Numbered from the stretch's first letter, positions 7,994-17,338 are shown. The stretch: DNA of 64,000 nt from Haloarchaeobius iranensis (GCF_900103505.1 NZ_FNIA01000014.1:28688-92687), one strand, 5' to 3'. Made by a program: numbers and translations. The notes: generated by a model from the letters alone, not told the origin.

Positions 7994-8716
7994 CTACTCG
8001 TGCCGCGCGAACGTCAGGTACCCGGTGTGGCCGACGCCGCGCGTCGACGGCCGGGAGCCGCGGTCGTCGAACTGCATCTGCCGCTGAATGGTCTCGTAGG
8101 TGGTCACACCGGAGAGGCCCGCCTCGCGGGCGGCCTCGGCGGCGGCCCGGGTCTGTTCGACGAACGGGGAGTAGACGGCGACGAAGCCCCCGCTCTCCAG
8201 CAGCCCGGGGGCACGGGCCACCACGTCGGCGGCGTCGCCGGTGTCGAGCGTGATGACGTCGAAGTTGCCGAGGTCGTCGAGGTGGGGGCGGACGTCGCCG
8301 CTGCGGACGTCGACGCGGTCGTCGACGCCGGCGAGGCGCATGTTCTCGCGGGCGACGTCGGCGAACTCGGGGTCCTGTTCGAACGTGGTGACGGTCGCGC
8401 CGGCGCGAGCGAGGTACGCGGAGAGGACGCCGGTACCGGTGCCGGCGTCGAGGACGCGGTCGCCCTGGCCGACGCCGGTCTCACCCATGACGAGGCCGAT
8501 GTCGCGGGGCATCATCGGGGCACCGGTGCGCTCGAAGTGGCTGAACAGGTCGGGGCCGCGGAGCGCGCGGACGGTGAACGGCTCGCCGAGATGCGTCTCG
8601 AGGACGGTGCCGGGCTCGGGGTCCTCGGGGACCTCCAGCACGCCGAGGTCGGTCTGGAGTTCGTCGCCGGGGGCAACGAGGTACTCCCGGTCGTCGTGGA
8701 CGAGGACGACGCTCAC
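7994..8716 (-). CDS. trmI: tRNA (adenine-N1)-methyltransferase, archaeal TrmI
   Basis: This class I SAM methyltransferase modifies adenines 57/58 of archaeal tRNA, a change linked to tRNA stability. SAM motif I is [17 protein letters not shown] at about 89-105. The preceding R-G-P-D segment, the [16 protein letters not shown] stretch and the late TYETIQRQM region match the TrmI family. The N-terminal 60 residues form the small beta domain. It is 240 aa long. The start overlaps the end of nac by 4 bases, an arrangement commonly seen for these two genes in haloarchaea. Confidence 0.9.
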   Translation of the reverse strand: MSVVLVHDDREYLVAPGDELQTDLGVLEVPEDPEPGTVLETHLGEPFTVRALRGPDLFSHFERTGAPMMPRDIGLVMGETGVGQGDRVLDAGTGTGVLSAYLARAGATVTTFEQDPEFADVARENMRLAGVDDRVDVRSGDVRPHLDDLGNFDVITLDTGDAADVVARAPGLLESGGFVAVYSPFVEQTRAAAEAAREAGLSGVTTYETIQRQMQFDDRGSRPSTRGVGHTGYLTFARHE

Positions 8717-9105
8717 TCTAGCTGGCTGACGGCCGCGGCGAGGTCGCCGTCGTTGGCCTCCAGTGCGGCGCGGGCGTCGTCCTCGCTGGCACCGGTGCGG
8801 GCGACGACGAGGTCGATGTCGTCCTGCGGGATGCCCTCGTCGGTGTCGTCCGCGTCGTCGGCGTCAGCGCCGGCGTCAGCGGACGCCAGCTCGCCGTGGG
8901 CCTGCTCCGTGGGCTCGCCGACGATCTGGTAGGTCTCCTGTCCACGGGCGTCCATCTTCGTAACCTCGGCGTCGTCGAAGACGAGGTCGTGGTCCTCGGT
9001 ACGGATGATGACCTCCTCGGCCTCGATCTCGGTCACGTCGATCCCCATCTGCTTCATCATCTGCTTCATCTTGCGGGGGTTAAGCCCGCCGCCTCCTCCG
9101 AACAT
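8713..9105 (-). CDS. nac: Nascent polypeptide-associated complex protein
   Basis: This is a ribosome-associated chaperone for emerging chains, a homodimer in archaea. The 130-residue protein has a glycine-rich start ([20 protein letters not shown]). A NAC beta-sandwich follows at about 20-65, then an acidic linker, and a C-terminal UBA domain (about 90-130, [21 protein letters not shown]). The ATG at 9105 is chosen because the family begins MFGGG; the upstream extension in the same frame is not conserved-looking. It is coupled to trmI through a 4-base overlap. Confidence 0.93.
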   Translation of the reverse strand: MFGGGGGLNPRKMKQMMKQMGIDVTEIEAEEVIIRTEDHDLVFDDAEVTKMDARGQETYQIVGEPTEQAHGELASADAGADADDADDTDEGIPQDDIDLVVARTGASEDDARAALEANDGDLAAAVSQLE

Positions 9106-9198
9106 ACCCGGAACGACTGCCCGTATCGGCAAAAACATGACGAACTGCAGGGAAGCGCGGGGGGTGCCGTCGCCGTCGGCTGGTACCGTTCCGGCCGG

Positions 9199-9672
9199 TC
9201 AGTCGCTCGCGCCGGTGCGGACGAAGACGGCCATGCCGCTGTCGAAGTCCCGCATCGAGCCGGCGTCGAGTTCGGCGCGCCCGACCGCGAGCAGGTGGCC
9301 GTCGTGGTGGACGACGCACACCTCGTCGCCGGGCCGGACCGCGGGGTCGACATCGCGGACGAACTTCGCGAACACGTTCTTGCCCTCGCGGACGAACGGC
9401 TCGCTGTCGTCACCGACGACGACCCGTGCGGTGGGGTAATCGAGCGCGTCGTGCAGCCGGTGGCCGCCGGCGAGCCCGAGCGTGAACCGGCCGTCGACGC
9501 CGTGGCTGACCAGCCGACCCTCGTCGGCGATGACCTGCTCGGGCCGGCCGGAGCTGGTCCGGCGGACCTCCAGGTCGTCGCTGGCGGGGAACAGCGCCGC
9601 GCCGGCACCGGCCCCGAACTGGTAGTCCGCGAGCGTCCGTAGGTCGGGGACGTCGTGGTCCTCGTCGCTCAT
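9199..9672 (-). CDS. PUA-domain RNA-binding protein
   Basis: The protein is a 157-residue haloarchaeal PUA-domain protein. The C-terminal 80 residues carry the PUA pattern: ARVVVGDDSEPFVREGKNVFAKFV, then RPGDEVCVVHHDGHLLAVGRAEL. The N-terminal half resembles the pre-PUA segment found in archaeosine and tRNA-guanine transglycosylase relatives, but no catalytic motif is visible. The ATG at 9672 is chosen because the upstream 35 residues are basic and unlike haloarchaeal protein. The gene lies 93 bases upstream of nac on the same strand, which suggests a role in RNA modification or ribosome function. Confidence 0.8.
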   Translation of the reverse strand: MSDEDHDVPDLRTLADYQFGAGAGAALFPASDDLEVRRTSSGRPEQVIADEGRLVSHGVDGRFTLGLAGGHRLHDALDYPTARVVVGDDSEPFVREGKNVFAKFVRDVDPAVRPGDEVCVVHHDGHLLAVGRAELDAGSMRDFDSGMAVFVRTGASD

Positions 9673-9846
9673 ACCCCGGCGTTTCGCGGCCGTGGATAAA
9701 CGCGTGTCGGACCGGGGACGCGACGGGCCGCGGGAGCCACTACCCCGGAGCGATATGGCACCTCGAACCATGGGCACTGGTACCGTTCTCCGAAGCTGAG
9801 ACGGAGAGAAACATATATGCAGTCGCTCTCCCAGTCACAACACGAA

Positions 9847-10023
9847 ATGAACACGACCAAGATCGCGCTCGGGGCGGTGCTGCTGTTCCTGAGCTCGGCC
9901 ATCCTGCTCATGATGGGGACACCCGGAACATCCATCCCGGTGCTCGCTGGCGGTGCTGCCTCGCTCGCGATGGCGGCCGGCGCGCTGCTCGTCGGCACGT
10001 CCGAGGGCGGCCGGCCCGTCTGA
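9847..10023 (+). CDS. Small two-helix membrane protein
   Basis: The product is a 58-residue protein made almost wholly of two membrane segments (about 5-22 and 29-50) with a short polar tail. I prefer the ATG at 9847 (MNTTKIALGAVLLFLSSAIL) over the in-frame ATG at 9817. The TATA-like AACATATAT at about 9809-9817 overlaps the earlier codon and sits about 30 nt before 9847. I recognise no function. Such tiny membrane proteins are widespread in haloarchaea. Confidence 0.7.
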   Translation: MNTTKIALGAVLLFLSSAILLMMGTPGTSIPVLAGGAASLAMAAGALLVGTSEGGRPV

Positions 10024-10051
10024 ACGGGCGGCACTTCTCCGGTCCGCGGAC

Positions 10052-10549
10052 TCAGAGTAGAAACGTCTCCGGCCGCTCGGAGAGGTCGATAAACCGGTCG
10101 GTCGCCTCGACGAGCTCGTCGGCCGTCGAGCTCTCGAAGCCCATCACCTCGACGCGGACCCCCTCGTGACGCAGGTGCGAGCAGAGCCGCGAGAAGTCGC
10201 CGTCGCCGGTACAGAGGATCATCGTGTCGACCTTCTTCGCGAGCGTGACGGCGTCGAGGCTCAGCCCCACGTCCCAGTCGGCCTTCTTCGAACCGTCGGA
10301 GAACGTCTTGATGTCCTTTATCTTCGGCTCGAAGCCGATGTCCTCCAGTGCCTCGAAGAAGCTCTCCTCCTCGGGCGAATCCGCACGGATGACGTAGGCG
10401 ATAGCCCGGGTGAGTTCGCGGTCCTGCACCCCCTTCTCCAGCAGGGCGGAGTAGTCGATGTTGCGCGTGTAGATGCTCTGTGCCGTGTGGTAGAGGTTCT
10501 GCGCGTCCACGAGCATGGCGACGCGCTGGCCGGGATGTATCTCGGTCAT
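10052..10549 (-). CDS. NYN-domain (LabA/DUF88-like) putative RNase
   Basis: The 165-residue protein has the PIN-like NYN fold. The first acidic residue is in AMLVDAQNLYHT. A second pair is in KADWDVGLSLDAV, and TGDGDFSRL is the third and most diagnostic motif, followed by VEVMGFE. These aspartates would bind the metal of a nuclease site, as in LabA and DUF88 proteins. Its biological target is not shown. It is transcribed divergently from cobQ, with a spacer of about 110 bases. Confidence 0.88.
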   Translation of the reverse strand: MTEIHPGQRVAMLVDAQNLYHTAQSIYTRNIDYSALLEKGVQDRELTRAIAYVIRADSPEEESFFEALEDIGFEPKIKDIKTFSDGSKKADWDVGLSLDAVTLAKKVDTMILCTGDGDFSRLCSHLRHEGVRVEVMGFESSTADELVEATDRFIDLSERPETFLL

Positions 10550-10660
10550 GGGTGAGTCTCGTGTCCACTCCCTGAAAGCCCTTTATCTCGGTTCCCCCGA
10601 CCGAGGCGACCGAAGGGCGCGAGGGCAACCGCTTTGACGACCCCGCCCGACAGCCAACCC

Positions 10661-12205
10661 GTGTCCTCGACGATACTGGTCGCCGGCACCGCCAGCCACG
10701 TCGGCAAGTCCACCGTCGCGGCGGGGCTCTGTCGGCTGCTCGCCGACCGCGGCGCGAGCGTGGCCCCGTTCAAGGCCCAGAACATGTCGAACAACGCACG
10801 GGCGGTCCCGGCACCGCACGCCAACGAGCCGTGGGGCGAGATCGGCGTCTCGCAGTACGTACAGGCCCGGGCTGCCGGAGTCCAGCCGACGACGGACCAC
10901 AACCCGGTGCTCCTGAAGCCGAGCGGCGACGGGGCCTCCCAGCTCGTCGTCGACGGCCGCGCCGTGGGGACCTACGAGGCTGGCTCGTACTACGACGAGC
11001 ACTGGGAGACAGCCCGTACGGCGGCCGAGCGCGCACACGAGCGACTCGCCGCCGAGCACGATGTGGTCGTCGCCGAGGGTGCTGGCAGCATCGCCGAGAT
11101 CAACCTCCACGACCGCGACTTGGCGAACGTCGAGACCGCGCGCTTCGCCGACGCGAGCGTCGTGCTCGTCGCGGACATCGAGCGGGGCGGCGTGTTCGCG
11201 TCGCTCGTCGGGACGCTCGAACTGGTGCCGGACGACGTTCGCGAGCGGGTCGTCGGGGCGGTGGTGACGAAGTTCCGGGGCGACGCGACCATCCTCGAAC
11301 CGGGGCTCCGGGAGTTCGAGGACCGGACCGGGGTGCCGGTACTCGGCGTCGTCCCCCACGACGACCCCGGGCTCCCCGAGGAGGACAGCGTCGCACTGCC
11401 GGCCGTCGGCGAGCGCCGCGTCGTGGGCCGGGACGGCCACGACGACCCGGTCCGCATCGGGGTCGTCCGGCTCCCCCGCGCCTCGAACGTCACCGACGTC
11501 GAGCCGCTCGCCGGCGAGCCGGGCGTCCGGGTGGTGTACGTCCCGCCGTCCGCTGCCCTCGGGGAGTTCGACGCCGTCGTCCTTCCGGGGACGAAGAACA
11601 CCGTCGACGACCTGCGGGCGTGTCGCGAGGCCGGCCTCGGCGACGCACTCGCCGCCTTCGACGGCCCCGTCGTCGGCCTCTGCGGCGGCTACCAGCTCCT
11701 CGGCGAGCGGATCGAGAACGCGAGCGTCGAGGGACGGGGCGAGTCGGTGGGCACGGGCGCTGACGACGGGGTTCCGGGCTTCGGCCTGCTCCCGGTCGTC
11801 ACGCGCTTCGACCACGAGAAGGCCGTCCGGCAGGCGACGTACGAGCTCGACGGCGTCGGCCCGCTCGGGGGGGCGACCGGGACCGTCTCGGGCTACGAGA
11901 TACACATGGGTGAGACGCGGGCCGTCGGCCCGCTGGAGACGCCGTTCGCGGCCGACGGCGAGGCGAGCGCGGCGGTCGGCGCGGTCGCGGGGACCGTCTG
12001 TGGCACCTACCTCCACGGCCTGTTCGGGAACTCGGTCGCCCGACGCGGACTGCTGGCCGCGGCCGCCGACGGTGACCGGGTGGCGGCGACGGCCGCGGAC
12101 CGGGAATCACACGCGTCGTCGTACGACCGCGCGGCGGCGCTCCTCGGCGAGGCGGTCGACGTCGACGCGCTGTTGGCAGCCGCTGGACAGCGTGTTAATT
12201 TCTAA
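10661..12205 (+). CDS. cobQ: Cobyric acid synthase (glutamine-hydrolysing)
   Basis: The enzyme amidates four carboxylates of adenosylcobyrinic acid a,c-diamide in cobalamin synthesis. The N-terminal ATP-binding domain has the P-loop-like [18 protein letters not shown]. The C-terminal triad-type glutaminase domain has its cysteine nucleophile in [12 protein letters not shown] and the histidine in YLHGLFGN. I chose the GTG at 10661 ([17 protein letters not shown]) because the family starts just before this motif. A TTG at 10634 in the same frame is less likely. TTTATCT near 10581-10587 is a likely TATA. The length is 514 aa. Confidence 0.9.
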   Translation: MSSTILVAGTASHVGKSTVAAGLCRLLADRGASVAPFKAQNMSNNARAVPAPHANEPWGEIGVSQYVQARAAGVQPTTDHNPVLLKPSGDGASQLVVDGRAVGTYEAGSYYDEHWETARTAAERAHERLAAEHDVVVAEGAGSIAEINLHDRDLANVETARFADASVVLVADIERGGVFASLVGTLELVPDDVRERVVGAVVTKFRGDATILEPGLREFEDRTGVPVLGVVPHDDPGLPEEDSVALPAVGERRVVGRDGHDDPVRIGVVRLPRASNVTDVEPLAGEPGVRVVYVPPSAALGEFDAVVLPGTKNTVDDLRACREAGLGDALAAFDGPVVGLCGGYQLLGERIENASVEGRGESVGTGADDGVPGFGLLPVVTRFDHEKAVRQATYELDGVGPLGGATGTVSGYEIHMGETRAVGPLETPFAADGEASAAVGAVAGTVCGTYLHGLFGNSVARRGLLAAAADGDRVAATAADRESHASSYDRAAALLGEAVDVDALLAAAGQRVNF

Positions 12206-12209
12206 CACG
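12191..12209. terminator. Inverted repeat over the cobQ stop codon
   Basis: CGTGTTA-N5-TAACACG is a perfect 7-bp dyad that includes the TAA stop of cobQ. It may end the cobQ transcript or bind a regulator of the next gene. A related CAGCGTGTTAA string recurs at 14398-14408. Confidence 0.35.
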
Positions 12210-12382
12210 TCGGCCACAACAGTTACTAGCGGGGGTCCTCTCGTACCAGATGGTTGGGGCACCCCTGGCCAGTCACACGCTCGACGTGGATGGCGATTTC
12301 TCCCCCCACCGATTCCCCCATCGCTTTCTTTCACCGGACAGAGACGCGAAACACCTTTGTACGGTCGGGCGGCAGTTCCGGC

Positions 12383-13156
12383 ATGGTCGAAGCCGTCGCC
12401 GTCGCCAGTGGGAAAGGAGGCACCGGCAAGACGACGGCGACGCTCGCTCTCGGGATGGCGCTCGCGGAGCGCTACGACGTGACCGTCGTCGACGCCGACA
12501 CCGGCATGGCGAACCTGCTGTTCCACGCCGGCCTCGCCGACGCCCCCGTCACCCTCCACGACCTGCTGCTCGACGACGCCGACGTCGCCGTCGACGACGC
12601 CGTCTATCACCGGTTCGGGATGGACGTCGTGCCCTGTGGAACCTCCCTGGACGCCTTCCGCGAGGCCGACCCGACCCGACTGCGCGACGTGGTCGCCGAG
12701 CTCGCGCGCGACACCGACGTCCTGCTGCTCGACTCCCCGGCCGCGCTCGGCAGCGTCAGCGCAGTCCTGCCGGTCGTCCTCGCCGACCGGGTCGTCGTCG
12801 TCCTCCAGCCGACGGTGCCCGCGCTCTCGGACGGCCTGAAGGTCCAGGAGTACGCCCGGTCCTACGGCACCGACGGCGCTGGCGTCCTCTTCAACAAGGT
12901 CCACGACGGGGACAGCGTCGAACGCATCGCCGACCGGACCGAACGCTACTTCGACGGACCGGTGCTCGCGAGCGTCCCCGACGCAGACGCCGCCCGCGAG
13001 GCCCGGGACGCCGGCGAGCCGCTGCTCGCGTACGCCCCGGCGTCCGCCGCCGCCGAGGCGTTCCGCGAGGCCGCCGCCGGCATCGAGATCCGCGACGAGC
13101 CCGCCGAGGACGTGGCCGCGCGCTTCCGGAGCGCGGTCGTCCCCGAGCAGCCATGA
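12383..13156 (+). CDS. MinD/ParA-family ATPase
   Basis: This P-loop ATPase has the deviant Walker A motif SGKGGTGKTT (S9-T18), switch I VVDADTGMANLLFH and the Walker B-like VLLLDSPAALG. At 257 aa it has the length of archaeal MinD paralogues, which dimerise on ATP and position cellular structures. I chose the ATG at 12383 because the motif lies near the N-terminus in this family. The longer frame from 12254 adds 43 unconvincing residues. It overlaps the following gene by 4 bases. Haloarchaea carry several MinD paralogues, so the specific role cannot be read here. Confidence 0.9.
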   Translation: MVEAVAVASGKGGTGKTTATLALGMALAERYDVTVVDADTGMANLLFHAGLADAPVTLHDLLLDDADVAVDDAVYHRFGMDVVPCGTSLDAFREADPTRLRDVVAELARDTDVLLLDSPAALGSVSAVLPVVLADRVVVVLQPTVPALSDGLKVQEYARSYGTDGAGVLFNKVHDGDSVERIADRTERYFDGPVLASVPDADAAREARDAGEPLLAYAPASAAAEAFREAAAGIEIRDEPAEDVAARFRSAVVPEQP

Positions 13157-13707
13157 GGCTCCCGCGCGGCGACCTCGTGCGCTCGCGCACCGCGACGGCC
13201 CCCGGCGACGCGCTCGCGTGGGCGCTCGACGCCGACCACACGGGCTACCTCGTGCTCGAACCGGCCGACGCGGTGCTCGGCGACGGCGACGACGCATGCG
13301 TGCTCACCATCGCCGACGGCGTCCCCCGACTCGCGTACCACACCGGCACCGAGCGCGGTGGTGCACCCGCGCTCGCCGACGTGGCGGGCGCTGGACCGTA
13401 CAGCGTCGACTGCTACGCGGTCGACCGAAGTGCACTCGCGGACGTCACGGACACCGACGAGCTGACCGTCTCGCCCGGCGCGCCGGCGGAACGGCTCGCC
13501 GCCGATTCGGCGCTCGCGGAACGGACGCGGGTGGCCGCCCCCGACGAGTGGACCGCGGAACCAGCGTCGCCCGCCGACCCGGTGGAGGCGTTCCTCGCCG
13601 ACGAGGAGCGCCTGGACGCCATCCGCGACCGGGCGCGCGAGGAGGCCCGCCGGAAGGCGCGGGAGTGGGACCTCACGGACGCGCTCGTCGACGGCGACGA
13701 AAACTGA
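13153..13707 (+). CDS. Haloarchaeal protein of unknown function, coupled to MinD-like ATPase
   Basis: I do not recognise the 184-residue product. It is acidic and soluble with no membrane segment. It has a beta-rich N-terminal half (GYLVLEPADAVLGDGDDACVLTIADG) and a charged helical C-terminus (about 145-184, ERLDAIRDRAREEARRKARE). The ATG at 13153 overlaps the MinD-like gene stop as ATGA, and the frame upstream of it is only the shadow of that gene. The tight coupling suggests a partner or effector of the ATPase. Confidence 0.8.
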   Translation: MRLPRGDLVRSRTATAPGDALAWALDADHTGYLVLEPADAVLGDGDDACVLTIADGVPRLAYHTGTERGGAPALADVAGAGPYSVDCYAVDRSALADVTDTDELTVSPGAPAERLAADSALAERTRVAAPDEWTAEPASPADPVEAFLADEERLDAIRDRAREEARRKAREWDLTDALVDGDEN

Positions 13708-13727
13708 GTGGTTCTGAGCCGGCGACG

Positions 13728-14297
13728 TCAGAGCCGCCGGCGGCGCGTGTACACGGTGTGTGCGAGCGCGACGACGAGGAACAGCCCGGCAGCGACCGCG
13801 GCCGTGGCGAAGCCGTTGCCGGTGAAGAAGGGCACGACACCCATCGCCGCCGCGAACACGAACGCCACGTTGACAGCGGCGACGCCCACCGTGAAGTCGC
13901 TCCACGGTATCTCGTTCCCCTCGAGCACCTCCAGGTAGACGTCGAGCTCGCCCACCGCCTCGGTCCGCTCGATGGTCCCGCGGTTACAGTCGTACTCTAC
14001 CACGTCGAGCTCGTGTAGCTTCGGTAGGTGTGACTGGTACAGCGAGGTGTACACCCGCTTTCGCTGCTTGTACGTTACCTCCTCGATCGGGATGTCGTTC
14101 TCCCAGGCCGCGATCTGCTCCGCGAGGTCGCGGAGCTCGACACAGTCGTCGGTCGCCTGCTGGTTCAGGTACTTGATCGCGAACCGTCGACGCGCGTTCG
14201 ACAGAACGGTGAAGACGCAGTCCTGCGACAGTGTCGCGTCTCGGTTCGCCGGTTCGGTTCCGGTCGTGGTAGATAGTTCGGGCTGATTGAGTTGCAA
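13728..14297 (-). CDS. DUF7344-type winged-helix protein with two membrane helices
   Basis: A winged-helix domain of the haloarchaeal DUF7344 type covers residues 25-115 (DCVFTVLSNARRRFAIKYL, then YTSLYQSHLPKLHELDVVEYD). Two membrane helices follow at about 133-155 and 160-180, with a basic tail. Such proteins are probably membrane-tethered DNA-binding regulators. The only upstream initiation codon in a sensible position is TTG at 14297, preceded by GGGGGGA at good spacing, so this appears to be a rare TTG start. It is a paralogue of the next gene and lies beside the SipW cluster, which it may regulate. Confidence 0.82.
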   Translation of the reverse strand: MQLNQPELSTTTGTEPANRDATLSQDCVFTVLSNARRRFAIKYLNQQATDDCVELRDLAEQIAAWENDIPIEEVTYKQRKRVYTSLYQSHLPKLHELDVVEYDCNRGTIERTEAVGELDVYLEVLEGNEIPWSDFTVGVAAVNVAFVFAAAMGVVPFFTGNGFATAAVAAGLFLVVALAHTVYTRRRRL

Positions 14298-14617
14298 GCT
14301 AGTTCCCCCCCAAACCTCTCCCCGACGTACGGTACAATAAAGGGGGCCAACCGTTCACTCGGTCCGACTGTTCACGGCCGCGAGAGGGCCGACCTAACAG
14401 CGTGTTAACTCGTGTTGACATCCGGGGAGGGCGGGCGGGCCGCGACGAAAATAGAAACGTTCAGCCGCCGGAAACGCCGTATCGACGCGGGACCCGTCAG
14501 TCACTCACTACCGGCTCGACCGGAAGTGTAGATACGAGAACACGAAATAGTTCGTGGGGGAGTATATACTGGTGTTCTGGACCGACGGCACGACGGGCGG
14601 CGGCGCGGCCGGCTGGC
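14298..14617. other. Spacer between two DUF7344 genes
   Basis: This 320-base stretch holds the promoter of the gene ending at 13728: the minus-strand TATA-like CTTTATTG is at about 14335-14342, followed by a purine-rich GGGGAGAGG and a GGGGGG element. TAACA-GCG-TGTTA at 14395-14407 is a small dyad. No reading frame here is convincing. Confidence 0.45.
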
Positions 14618-15148
14618 TCACCCCTGCAGGCTCTGACGGATGTACCAGCGGTTCGACCAGAGCTGGTAGGTGACGAGCAGGGCGAAAACTGCGAGCGACC
14701 CGCTGGTCCACAGCATCGGGTCGACCGCGGAGACGACCGGGAAGTCGACGAGCGACCAGAGCACCAGGGTCAGCGATGCGACGCCGAGGCTCCGGTACAC
14801 CTCGCTCCAGGTGACCCCGTGGCTCGTCACGACCTCCATGTACTTGTCCACGTCCCGAGCGTGGTCGCTCGGGTTGACCTCCCGCGCATCGCGGTCGTAG
14901 TCCACGACGCCCAGTTCCTCCAACTTCGGCAGGTGCGTCTGGTGCAGCGAGTTGTAGACGCTCTCGCGGGCGGGACGGGGCGGCGGCGACTCCCCCGTCT
15001 CCCGTGCCGCGATCTCCTGCGAGAGCTCGTGCAGTGTCATCGCCTCGCCGGTCGACTCGACCGTGAGGTGTCTGATGGTCTCCCGTCGCCTACTGTTCGC
15101 CAGAATCTCGTATATCGTCTCCTCCGATAGTGTATCTGTGTTGAACAT
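14618..15148 (-). CDS. DUF7344-type winged-helix protein with two membrane helices
   Basis: The 176-residue protein is a paralogue of the product of 13728-14297. Its winged-helix region is at about 8-95 (EILANSRRRETIRHL, then SLHQTHLPKLEELGVVDYD). Two membrane helices at about 118-137 and 142-162 and a basic tail follow. It is probably a membrane-bound transcription regulator. It is transcribed away from the first SipW-type gene and shares the spacer 15149-15562 with it, so control of that cluster is an attractive inference. The Shine-Dalgarno-like purine run lies inside a predicted hairpin (15158-15196). Confidence 0.85.
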   Translation of the reverse strand: MFNTDTLSEETIYEILANSRRRETIRHLTVESTGEAMTLHELSQEIAARETGESPPPRPARESVYNSLHQTHLPKLEELGVVDYDRDAREVNPSDHARDVDKYMEVVTSHGVTWSEVYRSLGVASLTLVLWSLVDFPVVSAVDPMLWTSGSLAVFALLVTYQLWSNRWYIRQSLQG

Positions 15149-15157
15149 CTCTCCCCC

Positions 15158-15196
15158 CTCCCCAGGGTCTGCTATTCGCAGAAAGGGTGGGGAGGA
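15158..15196 (-). promoter_or_regulatory. Hairpin that masks the Shine-Dalgarno of the 15148 gene
   Basis: Read on the minus strand, CCTCCCC (15190-15196) pairs with GGGGAGG (15158-15164), and inside it TCTGC pairs with GCAGA (15179-15183 with 15169-15173) around a 5-base loop. The GGGGAGG arm is the ribosome-binding purine run 9 bases before the ATG at 15148, so translation would be low unless the stem opens. This is inference from sequence only. Confidence 0.45.
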
Positions 15197-15451
15197 CCGT
15201 CACCATGAGGAGCATACGGGACCGGTATGCGACACCTGTACTGCTGGAGGTTCTGCGAACGGCACTACTTGTGACTCGTTACCACCTGCTTCGGGAGGAT
15301 AGGACACACAGGTGCAGTCGGTCGATATTGGGCATATACTCTCCGACGAGTCGACCCAGTGACAGGCGGTCGTCACGAGTCCCAGGGGGGCGATGCTCGT
15401 CGACCGAGCTCTCGACCAGCCGTATCGAGCCGTTCGAGGCCACGTTCGAGG

Positions 15452-15494
15452 CTCAATTCCCGGATTGAACGGTGACGTGGCGACGGATAACTAC
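15452..15494 (+). repeat. Leader block, copy 1
   Basis: This 43-base block matches 17475-17517 without gaps at 38 positions. Its first 16 bases contain TCAAT-N6-ATTGA, and its second half, GTGACGTGGCGACGGATAAC, is identical in both copies. It lies 69 bases before the ATG of the first SipW-type gene. Confidence 0.75.
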
Positions 15495-15562
15495 CCACGT
15501 GCACGAGAGACATACTTTCCGTCCGAGCGACCCGTCCACTGACGGCGTTCGGGAGGAAAACC

Positions 15563-17338
15563 ATGACAGACGACGACTTCACGGGTCTGTCCCGGCGACG
15601 CATCCTCGGTGGCCTCGGTGCCATCGGGGCCGCGTCGGTCGGGGCCGGACTCGGCACGAGCGCGTACTTCAGCGACACGGAATCGTTCGAGAACAGCGTC
15701 CTCACGGCGGGACAGCTCAACCTGCTCGTCGACTACTACTCCTGGTGGGACCAGGGGATAGCGGGGTCGGGACAGGTGACCGGCACCGCGGACGGCCCGT
15801 CGGTCAGCGCGGAGCTGACCGACGTGAAGCCCGGCGACAACGGGTTGCTCGCGTTCTGTCCGCAGAGCGACGACAACCCGGCATACCTCTGGCTGTGTGG
15901 CGACCTCGTCGCGGACGACGAGAACACCATCACCGAACCGGAGGGCGAGGTCGACAGCACGCCCAACGACGGTGAACTCGCCGAGGCCATCGAGCTGACA
16001 GTCAGCTACTGCCAGCTCGACGACGATATCGAGGACGCCGACGACGACGACCCGAGCAACGACGGCTTCGAGCCGAGCGACATCGAGAGTTCGACCGAGG
16101 TCTGGACCGGCACGCTGGCCGACTTCCTCACGACTATCGGCGGGGGCGTCCCGCTCGACGGCGAAGGCGAAGAGCCGGCCGAAGGTGGCTTCTTCGCGCC
16201 CGGCGACCAGAACTGCTACGCCGGCACCGGCTCGGAGGAGACGAACCCCTGTCTCTGCATCGACTGGGAGGTGCCGACCGAGGTCGGCAACGAGATCCAG
16301 ACCGACTCCGTCGAGTTCGACCTCACGTTCCACGCCCAGCAGTGCCGGCACACCGACGGGACCACGAACCCGTGCGCGGGCGACGTGGAGTGCGAACCCT
16401 GCGACCTGCCGACCGACCCGTCCGGGTCCGACCTCATCAGCGTCAACAGCGTCGACGCCTCGGCCTTCCCGGACGTCTCGGCGTTCCTCAACGTCGATAC
16501 GACGGCGGGGAACAACGGCGAGCTGGTCGACGACATCACTGTCTGTGAGAACGGGCTGGCACAGGACGAGACGGTCAACTTCACCGAGGACTCGGAGGCC
16601 GACATCGTGTTCGTCTTCGACGACACCGGGAGCATGGGCGGCGAGATTAGCGGCGTCCAGAGCGCGCTCGGCGACTTCATCGACAACCTCGTCACTGACG
16701 CCGGAATCGACGCCCGTTTCGCGCTTATCTCGTTCAAAGACACCGTCGAGCTCGACCAGGACTGGACGTCTGACCAGACAACTATCCAGAACGCGGTCAA
16801 CGGACTTTCGGCCAGCGGTGGGAACGATTCTCGGGAAGACGACTTCGACGGCATCGGCGTTGCAACCCGGGACATCGCCGCTGACTCCGGGGGCTCACTC
16901 TCCAGTTACCGGTCAGGAGCACAGAAGGTTATCATCGACATCACCGACGCACCGGCACAGACTGACGACGAAACCGCAGAGTTTAATGACCCGACCAGGA
17001 CCGACTACGATATATCGGACGTCGGAGACTTGCTCTCGGGGTACACCTACATCGCTGTGTCGCCCGGCGACCTTGATGGTATCTTCGGGTTCGACACGAG
17101 CGACGGGGACAAGCAGGTGCTGGCGACCAACGTCGGCGGCACCCACATCGACATCAACAGCGACGAGATATCTACCATCCTGACCGACGAGATCAGTGGC
17201 CAGCTCGCGACGACCTACTCCGTGAGCTACACTAGCTGCGACGACGACTCTGACCCGAGCGACCGGACGATCCTCTTCGAGGTCGTGGACCCGGAGGAAG
17301 GCACGCTGTACAAGACGGCGACGTTCACCGTTCCCTAA
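15563..17338 (+). CDS. Tat/SipW-type secreted protein with C-terminal VWA domain
   Basis: The 591-residue secreted protein begins with a twin-arginine signal (SRRRILGG at 10-17) that ends in a SipW-type site, GTSAYFSDTESF (31-42). Residues 40-270 form a TasA/camelysin-like beta domain shared with its neighbours, marked by DVKPGDNG, DNPAYLWLCG and CLCIDWEVPTEVGNEIQTDS. A linker follows, then a von Willebrand A domain from about 346. Its metal site starts FDDTGSMGG (D353-G360), with T in place of the usual first serine. VWA domains bind ligands or partner proteins through Mg2+, so an adhesin or fibre-associated role is likely. It is the first gene of the cluster that includes a matching signal peptidase. 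Confidence 0.88.
   Translation: MTDDDFTGLSRRRILGGLGAIGAASVGAGLGTSAYFSDTESFENSVLTAGQLNLLVDYYSWWDQGIAGSGQVTGTADGPSVSAELTDVKPGDNGLLAFCPQSDDNPAYLWLCGDLVADDENTITEPEGEVDSTPNDGELAEAIELTVSYCQLDDDIEDADDDDPSNDGFEPSDIESSTEVWTGTLADFLTTIGGGVPLDGEGEEPAEGGFFAPGDQNCYAGTGSEETNPCLCIDWEVPTEVGNEIQTDSVEFDLTFHAQQCRHTDGTTNPCAGDVECEPCDLPTDPSGSDLISVNSVDASAFPDVSAFLNVDTTAGNNGELVDDITVCENGLAQDETVNFTEDSEADIVFVFDDTGSMGGEISGVQSALGDFIDNLVTDAGIDARFALISFKDTVELDQDWTSDQTTIQNAVNGLSASGGNDSREDDFDGIGVATRDIAADSGGSLSSYRSGAQKVIIDITDAPAQTDDETAEFNDPTRTDYDISDVGDLLSGYTYIAVSPGDLDGIFGFDTSDGDKQVLATNVGGTHIDINSDEISTILTDEISGQLATTYSVSYTSCDDDSDPSDRTILFEVVDPEEGTLYKTATFTVP

Larger units (their letters stand above)
15149..15562. promoter_or_regulatory. 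Divergent regulatory spacer before the SipW cluster
   Basis: No gene is seen in this spacer. It contains the Shine-Dalgarno-masking hairpin of the leftward gene, a GTGAC-N8-GTCAC dyad near 15359-15376, and the 43-base leader block at 15452-15494 that is repeated before the next paralogue. The block starts with the imperfect dyad TCAAT-N6-ATTGA. The ATG at 15563 is preceded by GGGAGGAAAACC, a clear Shine-Dalgarno site. Confidence 0.5.

Noticed and set aside
10583..12016. Long 477-codon minus-strand frame opposite cobQ
   Set aside because: Composition is that of an antisense shadow (V, R, D-rich, no motif), while the plus strand carries clear CobQ motifs.
12191..14408. CAGCGTGTTAA shared by 12189-12199 and 14398-14408 as a common operator
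   Set aside because: The shared string is only 11 bases, one copy is inside the cobQ coding end, and the surrounding dyads differ, so chance is a fair explanation.
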